A stretch of 7,984 bases of DNA from assembly GCA_964364145.1 (NCBI GenBank), contig CAYILC010000040.1, forward strand, positions 1 to 7,984. Direction: 5' to 3'. The number at the start of each line of letters is the position of its first letter. Position 1 is the stretch's first letter. The DNA is from CAYILC01 sp964364145 (GTDB taxonomy: Bacteria; Patescibacteriota; Microgenomatia; UBA1400; UBA12028). This document shows, one piece after another, positions 1 through 4,933 of this stretch. The notes beneath the pieces were generated by a model. It made no database searches. It saw only the letters and a program-made list of their open reading frames with translations, and had not been told where the DNA came from. The position numbers and the translations under genes are program-made.

Positions 1-61
1 CTCATGGGCTTGCGCCCACCAGTTTTTGAGACTGGACTGTATACCATTCCAGCATCTCGGC
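1..61 (-). tRNA. tRNA-Leu (anticodon CAA), 3' end cut off by the window edge
   Basis: Read on the minus strand from position 61, the sequence folds as a class II tRNA. The acceptor strand is GCCGAGA, followed by TG. A three-pair D stem CTG/CAG encloses a loop with the usual GG. The anticodon stem CCAGT/ACTGG encloses the loop CTCAAAA, giving anticodon CAA (complement of 26-28), which reads TTG leucine codons. The long variable arm TGGGC-GCAA-GCCCA, a five-pair stem capped by a GNRA tetraloop, is typical of leucine and serine tRNAs. The T arm, the 3' acceptor strand and any CCA lie to the left of the window. A promoter lies just upstream. Confidence 0.9.
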
Positions 62-70
62 AATGGCGTT

Positions 71-97
71 ATGATACCACATCGAGTAAATCGACAA
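71..97 (-). promoter_or_regulatory. Promoter of the tRNA-Leu gene
   Basis: On the minus strand, TATCAT (71-76) is preceded by TGG, an extended -10 element, and ends 9 nt before the mature tRNA 5' end. A TTGTCG at 92-97 could be the -35 box, but the 15-nt spacing is short. The close position fits a tRNA transcript with almost no 5' leader. Confidence 0.5.
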
Positions 98-133
98 GGT
101 AGGACAATCAAAATCTAGCCAAGGGTAAAACGT

Positions 134-610
134 TTATCGAAAAATCCACAGTCCGGAAAGCAACACAAGTTGCGGCCATAGCCCTTTAATGATGTTTGGC
201 GTTGAGCGGTGAATAGCGTGATGGAAAGCATTGATCGGCTTCAAAAATGGAGGGTTCCAACGAAAAAAATTACGAGGGGCTTCAAGAAAATCAGGCAGTA
301 ATCCAACCAACGCACCAACATACGGATCTAACCCACCAAATTGGCCAGTTAAGAGGTTTTGTATGGGGTGTAGAGTGGAAATCGGATACATAGCTAACAC
401 AATACCTACTGCCAAAAGAAGGTCAAAAATTTCCAAGATAAATGCTGTCGATTTTTTGCGCGTGCCATTAGACAACCCAGTCCCAACGTCCCAATGTAAA
501 ATCCAATCTTCGACGTAATGTGAGAGAAGCACTACTGGCACATAGAGGATGGGATTGTGCAGTTTTGCGGCAAGAAAGGCTCCGGTTGCGGCATGCGAAA
601 TGGAAAGCAT
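134..610 (-). CDS. Small multi-pass membrane protein of unknown function, YdjM/DUF457-like
   Basis: This is a 158-residue protein with about four hydrophobic segments (roughly 8-17, 19-34, 57-76, 96-110) and a hydrophobic C terminus (about 144-157). The opening SHAATGAFLAAKL, then LLSHYVEDWILHWD at 28-41, and FHHAIHRSTP near 129-138 resemble the His/Asp-rich pattern of small membrane-bound proteins described as putative metal-dependent hydrolases (YdjM/DUF457). I see the histidines and acidic residues, but the family assignment is only a resemblance and no reaction is known. An in-frame ATG lies 18 nt upstream at 626-628. I prefer the ATG at 608-610 because an extended -10 element sits between the two, ending 8 nt before it, so a transcript from that promoter could not contain the upstream ATG. 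No Shine-Dalgarno precedes either start. It is divergent from lgt and 72 nt upstream of the tRNA on the same strand. Confidence 0.72.
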   Translation of the reverse strand: MLSISHAATGAFLAAKLHNPILYVPVVLLSHYVEDWILHWDVGTGLSNGTRKKSTAFILEIFDLLLAVGIVLAMYPISTLHPIQNLLTGQFGGLDPYVGALVGLLPDFLEAPRNFFRWNPPFLKPINAFHHAIHRSTPNIIKGLWPQLVLLSGLWIFR

Positions 611-618
611 ACTGGAGG

Positions 619-627
619 AGTATACCA
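619..627 (-). promoter_or_regulatory. Extended -10 promoter of the small membrane protein gene
   Basis: The minus strand reads TGGTATACT, a full TGn extended -10, followed by 8 nt and then ATG (608-610). No convincing -35 box is visible at 16-18 nt upstream. Transcription should begin within 1-2 nt of the start codon, giving an essentially leaderless mRNA. Confidence 0.55.
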
Positions 628-676
628 TGACAGGTGAGTGAGTAGGGCGTAGGTGTATTACTCATCTTTTTGAGGG

Positions 677-685
677 TGATATACT
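677..685 (+). promoter_or_regulatory. Extended -10 promoter of lgt
   Basis: TGATATACT is a TGn extended -10 hexamer. Six nt (catccc) separate it from the lgt ATG at 692, so the predicted +1 is the A of the start codon. No good -35 match is visible. Together with the opposing promoter at 619-627 it makes up the divergent control region between the two genes. Confidence 0.6.
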
Positions 686-691
686 CATCCC

Positions 692-1516
692 ATGGTTGAT
701 CTCATCAATTTTTTGCGTGCTTTTTCATTTGGTCCGTTTCTCGTATTAAGTTTTTTTGCAGGTGCCTTCATCTTATGGAAGAAAGGCAAAGAGGAATATT
801 ACGACGAAAATCAACTCCTCGACGTGTTCATTTCAGCCTCATTTTGGGGTTTGGTGGGTGCGCGTTTAGGATTCATCGCGGTCCACTTTCCGGAGTTTGG
901 TTTCGATGTGCTGAAGTGGCTTTCATTATTTGTGTATCCAGGTTACTTGGGGTTTTCCGGTCTCGTATTAGGATTGATAGTGCTTTATACCAAAGCAAAG
1001 AAATTGAAGTGGGATGCCTATGAAATATGCGACTTTGGCGCGATTGCACTAACCATAGCGATCGTTGGGATGACGATAGGGATGTTTGTGAACGGTTCGG
1101 GTTTTGGAAACTCAACAACATTGCCCATGGGTTTACCGTTTCCCGGAGTGTTTGATCGCAGACACCCAACGCAACTTTACGCGGCTGTGCTGTATTTCTT
1201 GTTTTTTATCCTGTTGTGGAAACTTGAGCGCATTTACAGAACATTCATGTGGTATCGCGAAAACAGGAGAACCGCTCAAACAGGATTTATCTTTGCAATC
1301 TTTTGGATTGGGTATGGTCTTATTGGTTTAGGTTTGGGGTTGGTAGGGCCACCGGCAATCTCGATATTTTCTTTTGCTATCGACCCAATACTGTATGGAG
1401 CGGCGGTATGTTATGGTCTCGCTATGCTCTATATTCGGTCAGGCAGAACCTTTGCGATCTTTCTACCAAAAAAGAAAAATAGCGTTGCTTCTACTCCCGA
1501 ATCTATGGTATCCTGA
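692..1516 (+). CDS. lgt: Prolipoprotein diacylglyceryl transferase-like membrane protein (Lgt family, divergent)
   Basis: Lgt transfers diacylglycerol from phosphatidylglycerol to the lipobox cysteine of prolipoproteins in the cytoplasmic membrane. This 274-residue multi-pass protein has about seven hydrophobic stretches and a Lys/Ser-rich tail. Recognisable family marks are GARLGF (56-61), a YLGFSG segment (85-90) at the place of the usual SFHGG, IGMFVNGSGFG (129-139) in place of GRxGNFxNGExxG, and RHPTQLYAA (157-165), the HPSQLYEA motif. Aligned by eye, positions equivalent to E. coli His103, Arg143 and Arg239, reported as essential or important, are not conserved here (Ser, Thr, and no obvious Arg). 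The protein is therefore either a diverged active enzyme or a family member with altered function. lspA lies downstream, one gene away, which supports a lipoprotein role. The start is fixed by the promoter 6 nt upstream; there is no Shine-Dalgarno. Confidence 0.82.
   Translation: MVDLINFLRAFSFGPFLVLSFFAGAFILWKKGKEEYYDENQLLDVFISASFWGLVGARLGFIAVHFPEFGFDVLKWLSLFVYPGYLGFSGLVLGLIVLYTKAKKLKWDAYEICDFGAIALTIAIVGMTIGMFVNGSGFGNSTTLPMGLPFPGVFDRRHPTQLYAAVLYFLFFILLWKLERIYRTFMWYRENRRTAQTGFIFAIFWIGYGLIGLGLGLVGPPAISIFSFAIDPILYGAAVCYGLAMLYIRSGRTFAIFLPKKKNSVASTPESMVS
1506..1514 (+). promoter_or_regulatory. Extended -10 promoter, probably for the dksA-like gene
   Basis: TGGTATCCT lies across the last codons and stop of lgt. 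The predicted transcription start near 1521 would give a 5' leader of about 36 nt before the ATG at 1557. This is the one well-formed promoter in the run that is not directly against its start codon. The stretch ATCTATGGTAT recurs identically at the end of lspA. Confidence 0.4.
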
Positions 1517-1556
1517 GCACAGTTCAAAATATCCATAAACTCGAAGTACCTTTCAT

Positions 1557-1895
1557 ATGACGCATATTCCACAAGATGTTCTTCAGCGGCTAAAACAGAT
1601 GCTTTTGGAAAAGAAGGCGAAACTGTTGGCAATCCAAAAAGAAGTCGATGAAGAAAATCCTAAAAATGATGTGAATCGGGTAAACGACAATGCGAGCTCG
1701 GATACCGACGCACGCGAGGAAGTGCAGATGTTGCAGAGTGAGGTTGTGAACTCGCAGGTTGTTGAAAGCTTGGTAAGTGTTGAGACCGCACTGGATCGCA
1801 TCGAGAAGGGGACCTATGGCATCACCGCAGACGGCAAACAGATTCCCGTGGAACGTCTCCTCGTGGATCCCTCCGCGACCACATTGGTCTCATAA
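1557..1895 (+). CDS. DksA/TraR-family protein lacking the zinc-finger cysteines
   Basis: DksA/TraR proteins bind RNA polymerase through the secondary channel and modulate initiation. This 112-residue protein has the expected order: an N-terminal helix rich in Leu, Lys and Glu (about 6-33), an Asn/Asp-rich turn (NDNASSDTDAREE, 43-55) where family members carry acidic tip residues, a second helix (about 56-83), and the C-terminal signature GTYGIxxDGKQIPVERL followed by DPSAT (85-107). In the family the last region normally holds four cysteines (GICxxCGxPI ... CxxC). Here the whole protein has no cysteine, so zinc cannot be bound in the usual way. Its molecular role is therefore uncertain, and I give no symbol. 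The start is the only reasonable ATG, with just a weak GAAG upstream. It lies between lgt and lspA, 40 nt after lgt. Confidence 0.8.
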   Translation: MTHIPQDVLQRLKQMLLEKKAKLLAIQKEVDEENPKNDVNRVNDNASSDTDAREEVQMLQSEVVNSQVVESLVSVETALDRIEKGTYGITADGKQIPVERLLVDPSATTLVS

Positions 1896-1911
1896 ACTAG
1901 ATTCTAGATAC

Positions 1912-2298
1912 ATTGTTGCAGGTTTTGTGGTCTTTGTTGACCAACTTACTAAAGATCTCTCTTTCAGTTCTGTGGTGAATTCCGGCGTTTCCTTTGGTTT
2001 ATTTTCATCTTGGATGACCTGGGTAGGTGTGTGGATGGTGGTGATATTCCCACTGGTTCTCTTGATTTTTGTGTGGTCTGTTTTGAAAAAATATCCAATT
2101 GTCCTTGGCTTACTCCAAGGTGGCGCAGTGTCAAACCTGTTGGATCGATTACTGTACGGGGGCGTGCGTGACTGGTTACCGGTTCCTGTGCTCTTTTCGC
2201 AATTTGGACTACGAAACAACCTTGCTGATTGGGCGATTGTGGGAGCGCTCATAGTTTTCTTCTTTATCCAGATCAGAAAAGACCGATCTATGGTATAA
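1912..2298 (+). CDS. lspA: Lipoprotein signal peptidase II (LspA), start codon uncertain
   Basis: LspA is the membrane aspartyl protease that removes signal peptides from diacylglyceryl-modified prolipoproteins, the step after Lgt. The conserved blocks appear in order: DQLTK (1939-1953), NSGVSFG (1978-1998), GGAVSNLLDRLLYGGVRDWL (about 2119-2178) and NNLADW (2215-2232). The catalytic aspartates are those of NLLDR (2143-2145) and LADW (2227-2229). Hydrophobic segments match a four-helix protein, ending in a basic tail. The start is a problem. Homology wants it about 10-20 residues before DQLTK, just after the dksA-like stop at 1893-1895, but no ATG, GTG or TTG is in frame there. I give the ATT at 1912 as a placeholder. 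Alternatives are ATG 1816 (AAGG 6 nt upstream, but 80 nt inside dksA) or GTG 1927, which truncates the first helix. Confidence 0.85.
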   Translation: MVAGFVVFVDQLTKDLSFSSVVNSGVSFGLFSSWMTWVGVWMVVIFPLVLLIFVWSVLKKYPIVLGLLQGGAVSNLLDRLLYGGVRDWLPVPVLFSQFGLRNNLADWAIVGALIVFFFIQIRKDRSMV

Positions 2299-2299
2299 T
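2291..2299 (+). promoter_or_regulatory. Extended -10 promoter of the 186-residue unknown gene
   Basis: TGGTATAAT is a perfect extended -10, overlapping the lspA stop codon. It ends 7 nt before the ATG at 2307, so the mRNA would be leaderless or nearly so. This is the strongest single promoter match in the window. Confidence 0.65.
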
Positions 2300-2306
2300 A
2301 TTGATC

Positions 2307-2867
2307 ATGTCAGAATACCGATATAGTCCAACACAAGAAGCTTTATTCGTCCTAGCGAAGATGAAACAGCGAGCAGGCGAACTCAACATTCAAGGAGTAT
2401 CCGAGGTTACAACAGCGGCACTCATTTTAGAGATGTTGAAGCTTTTAGGGGCTTCGCAGAAAGAATTAAATGGATACAGACAACTTTCACTTATTCAGTT
2501 AATACAAGAGATAACGGCAAATTCAGCGAATTTTCCTGCGATCATACCGGTACTTAATGACATTGTTTGCAGGTTTGCCCGCGATCCTGATAAAAGCAAG
2601 AGTCCAGAAGATAATGGTAGGAATTATCTTGCAGCGGTTGGGGGAAAACTGGCGCAAATGTTACGAACAGGGAAAAACTCTGGAGTAGGGGATAGTCGTG
2701 CAAGTGAGTTTGCAGTGGAGGGGGGCATTATCAATAGAAGGATTGCTGCAGCATTTTCCGGTGGAACTTCAGATCAAGATAAACGAGTTGCGATTCATGG
2801 AGCAGCATCCTATATGGTTTTGTTACAGAAACAACGTCTTGCTCAACGTCAAATCAAGGTAGAATAG
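2307..2867 (+). CDS. Hypothetical soluble protein of 186 residues
   Basis: I do not recognise this protein. It begins MSEYRYSPTQEALFVLAKMK and looks predominantly alpha-helical and soluble. An N-terminal helical half (about 8-90, rich in Leu, Ala, Ile and Gln) leads to a charged linker near 95-106 (RDPDKSKSPEDNGRN). A Gly/Ala-rich section (GGKLAQMLRTGKNSGVGDSRASEFAVEGGIINRR, in parts between 113 and 146) follows, and the end is a Gln/Arg-rich basic helix (about 166-184). There is no signal peptide, membrane helix or cysteine cluster. The open frame extends upstream to an ATG at 2229 inside lspA, but the perfect promoter at 2291-2299 excludes that start. It sits between lspA and the pseudouridine synthase gene, 8 nt after one and 4 nt before the other. 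That location alone does not reveal a function. Confidence 0.75.
   Translation: MSEYRYSPTQEALFVLAKMKQRAGELNIQGVSEVTTAALILEMLKLLGASQKELNGYRQLSLIQLIQEITANSANFPAIIPVLNDIVCRFARDPDKSKSPEDNGRNYLAAVGGKLAQMLRTGKNSGVGDSRASEFAVEGGIINRRIAAAFSGGTSDQDKRVAIHGAASYMVLLQKQRLAQRQIKVE
2860..2865 (+). promoter_or_regulatory. -10-like hexamer before the pseudouridine synthase gene
   Basis: TAGAAT matches TATAAT at five of six positions and is preceded by AGG. It ends exactly 6 nt before the ATG at 2872, the same geometry as at lgt and murL. It overlaps the last codons of the upstream gene. With no TGn element or clear -35, this one is weaker than those at 677 and 2291. Confidence 0.4.
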
Positions 2868-2871
2868 AAAC

Positions 2872-3648
2872 ATGAATCTGCCTATTATTCCCATTCTTCT
2901 TGAAGATGCGCAGATTCTCGTGATTACCAAGCCACCTGGTCTTGTAATAAACCGCGCTGAGTCGGTGAAAGAGCCAACACTTCAGGACTGGATGGAAGCC
3001 CAGCAATGGTACGGCAAGTGGCAGACCGATGTTTATGCTGATGAAGACGTTGCGTTGTACCACAGCCGGTCGGGAGTGGTGCATCGGTTAGACAAGGACA
3101 CATCGGGCGTGATGGTGTTGGCCAAAAACCCTGCCAGTTTGCTTGAACTCATGCGCCAGTTTCACGATCGCGAAACACAAAAAACATATTGTGCCCTGGT
3201 GCATGGAAAGTTTTCCACGCAGTCCGGAACAGTGAACTTGCCTTTGGCTCGCAATGTTGGGAATCGCGAGCGATTTACGGTGGACCCGGAAGGTCGCGAA
3301 AGCGAAACGGAGTACACAGTACTAGAATTTTTCCCGCACGCTCCATTGTACTTGGGTCAGAAAAAAACAAAGTCGTATCAAGGGTTTTCATTGATTGAAC
3401 TCAAACCAAAAACCGGTCGCACGCATCAGATTCGCGTACACATGGCCTATATTAAACACCCCTTAGTTGGTGATATAAAATATGTTGGTCGCAAACGATC
3501 TCGGGTGGACGGGGAGTGGTGTCCTCGGCAGTTTCTTCACGCAAAGCAACTCTGTTTTACACATCCAGTCACAAAAGAACGAATTACGGCTGAAGCAAAA
3601 CTTCCTGAAGATCTTCAAAAAGTGCTTGCACTTTTAACAACTCAATAA
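2872..3648 (+). CDS. RluA-family RNA pseudouridine synthase
   Basis: The enzyme converts specific uridines in rRNA or tRNA to pseudouridine; the target cannot be told from the sequence. The 258-residue protein is a bare catalytic domain without an N-terminal S4 RNA-binding domain. The first strand region (ILLEDAQILVITKPPGLVIN, in parts 8-27) is the usual opening of the RluA/RsuA fold. HRLDKDTSG (71-79) is the family signature, with catalytic aspartate D74. KTYCALVHG (104-112), KPKTGRTHQIRVHM (178-191) and LHAKQLCFTHP (222-232) are the remaining conserved blocks. An extra stretch (about 40-66) separates the opening from the signature, as in many RluA relatives. The ATG is preceded by a -10-like hexamer 6 nt upstream and by no Shine-Dalgarno. 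The gene closes 34 nt before murL. Confidence 0.92.
   Translation: MNLPIIPILLEDAQILVITKPPGLVINRAESVKEPTLQDWMEAQQWYGKWQTDVYADEDVALYHSRSGVVHRLDKDTSGVMVLAKNPASLLELMRQFHDRETQKTYCALVHGKFSTQSGTVNLPLARNVGNRERFTVDPEGRESETEYTVLEFFPHAPLYLGQKKTKSYQGFSLIELKPKTGRTHQIRVHMAYIKHPLVGDIKYVGRKRSRVDGEWCPRQFLHAKQLCFTHPVTKERITAEAKLPEDLQKVLALLTTQ
3618..3635 (+). terminator. Possible weak bidirectional terminator hairpin
   Basis: AAAAGTGC and GCACTTTT (3618-3625 and 3628-3635) are perfect inverted arms around TT. A realistic stem is AAAAGTG/CACTTTT with a CTTG loop. The flanking A and T runs resemble an intrinsic terminator, but the GC part is short, the arms lie within the last coding codons of the pseudouridine synthase, and no long U tract follows. 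A new promoter appears 36 nt later, so a transcript boundary here would make sense. Confidence 0.25.
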
Positions 3649-3670
3649 AATCAGTCACGAAAAAGTGAGG

Positions 3671-3676
3671 TACAAT
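3671..3676 (+). promoter_or_regulatory. -10 hexamer of the murL-murD operon
   Basis: TACAAT, preceded by AGG, ends 6 nt before GTG 3683, so +1 would be the G of the start codon. Like the hexamer before the pseudouridine synthase gene (AGGTAGAAT) it lacks a full TGn. It drives the two-gene peptidoglycan unit, since the ligase gene overlaps murL and has no promoter of its own. Confidence 0.5.
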
Positions 3677-3682
3677 ACTCCT

Positions 3683-4933
3683 GTGAACGCAACTCAATTT
3701 ATCTTCTCCAGCTATAAACTCGAGTTTCCCAAAGTTACGTTCACGTATAAGGTTGAGTTTGACGATGGAACGCATGAATCGTACCAAGAAGTTTTAGAGT
3801 TGCCAAAACTTGGCCATATCACGCCAAAATTTAGTACAAAAACACTCGAGCCATTTTTGCAGTCACTTCACTTGGCGCTGGGCATGAGTTATTGGAAACA
3901 ATACTGTCCTCCCTCAATCAAATTAACTGCAGGATATACACTTACAAAAGAACAGGCGGCATTTTGGAACACGCTTTACACCAAAGGCCTCGGCGAGTTC
4001 TTTTATCGCAATCAAATTGACTATAGAAACCTTGTACAGTTTCCGGTGAGCGATGTTGGGTTCAAACCGGTGTCTATCACAACCACAAACCGCATTCTGG
4101 TTCCAGTTGGAGGAGGTAAGGACTCAATTGTGACGATTGAGCTACTCAAAAATCGACAAGAAACGTTCGATACATTTGCTCTTAACCCACACCCACTCAT
4201 GCGAGAAATTGTCGAGATAGCGGAGAAACGCCTTATTGAAGTCAAACGTACACTTGATTCAAAAATTTTCGATGGTTCATCTTCATCGGCAAAAACAACA
4301 ACATACAACGGCCACGTTCCGGTGACCTCGATCTATATTTTTACTGCTCTTTTAGTCTCGGCTATCTATGGGTACAGTGCAGTGGCGATTTCGGCCGAGC
4401 ACAGTGCAAACTTTGGCAACATTGAGTATCTGGGTCAGGAGATCAATCATCAATGGAGTAAATCGGAAGAGTTTGAGCGATTCTTGCAGAAGTACCTTGA
4501 GCAGAACGTGTCGCCAAATATTCGTGTCTATTCTTTGTTGAGAGATCTGCGGGAGTTCGATATCGTCGAAAAATTTGTACAATATCCACAGTATTTTCAT
4601 CAATTTTCCAGTTGTAACCGCAACTTTGCGTTGCAGGGGAGTAAAAACTTGGCTGGAAAACTTTGGTGCGGCGAGTGTCCAAAATGTGCGTTTGTGTTTG
4701 TATTACTTGGGGCGTTTTTGCCAAAAGCTACCGTGGTGCAGATTTTTGGGAAAAACTTGTTTGCTGATGAGCACTTGATTTCTCTTTACCGTGAATTATT
4801 AGGTTTAGAAGCGTTCAAGCCATTTGAGTGTGTTGGAACGCCGGAAGAAATGCGCGAGGCATTTGCAATGATTAAAAAAAAGAGTGAGTTTCAAGACGAT
4901 AAAGTTATGCAGCACTTGGTGGAGAATATATGA
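3683..4933 (+). CDS. murL: UDP-MurNAc-L-Ala-L-Glu epimerase (MurL family)
   Basis: MurL, described from Xanthomonas oryzae, uses ATP and Mg2+ to invert the terminal L-glutamate of UDP-MurNAc-L-Ala-L-Glu to D-glutamate. This 416-residue cytoplasmic protein shows the features I associate with that family. PVGGGKDS (141-148) is a PP-loop-like ATP site. It is followed by NGHVPVTSIY (209-218), ISAEHSANFGN (236-246), GQEINHQWSKSEEFE (251-265), SCNRNF (310-315) and the cysteine cluster WCGECPKC (328-335). Cys311, 329, 332 and 335 could bind a metal, as in other PP-loop enzymes. An in-frame GTG at 3665 lies upstream of the -10 hexamer at 3671-3676, so GTG 3683 is the likely start. Its stop overlaps the start of the MurD-type ligase gene as ATGA, which is strong functional support. 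The family name comes from remembered motifs, not a search. Confidence 0.82.
   Translation: MNATQFIFSSYKLEFPKVTFTYKVEFDDGTHESYQEVLELPKLGHITPKFSTKTLEPFLQSLHLALGMSYWKQYCPPSIKLTAGYTLTKEQAAFWNTLYTKGLGEFFYRNQIDYRNLVQFPVSDVGFKPVSITTTNRILVPVGGGKDSIVTIELLKNRQETFDTFALNPHPLMREIVEIAEKRLIEVKRTLDSKIFDGSSSSAKTTTYNGHVPVTSIYIFTALLVSAIYGYSAVAISAEHSANFGNIEYLGQEINHQWSKSEEFERFLQKYLEQNVSPNIRVYSLLRDLREFDIVEKFVQYPQYFHQFSSCNRNFALQGSKNLAGKLWCGECPKCAFVFVLLGAFLPKATVVQIFGKNLFADEHLISLYRELLGLEAFKPFECVGTPEEMREAFAMIKKKSEFQDDKVMQHLVENI
4921..4924 (+). promoter_or_regulatory. Ribosome binding site of the murD-type gene
   Basis: GGAG ends 5 nt before the ATG at 4930. This is the only clear Shine-Dalgarno in the plus-strand run, and it belongs to the one gene whose start lies inside its upstream neighbour and so cannot be leaderless. 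The ATGA overlap suggests coupled translation with murL. Confidence 0.6.

Noticed and set aside
2229..2306. Upstream ATG 2229 as start of the 186-residue protein
   Set aside because: It would overlap the conserved LADW region of lspA out of frame, and the perfect promoter at 2291-2299 lies downstream of it.
3665..3682. Longer MurL starting at GTG 3665
   Set aside because: The -10 hexamer TACAAT at 3671-3676 would lie within the extra codons, and no Shine-Dalgarno precedes 3665.
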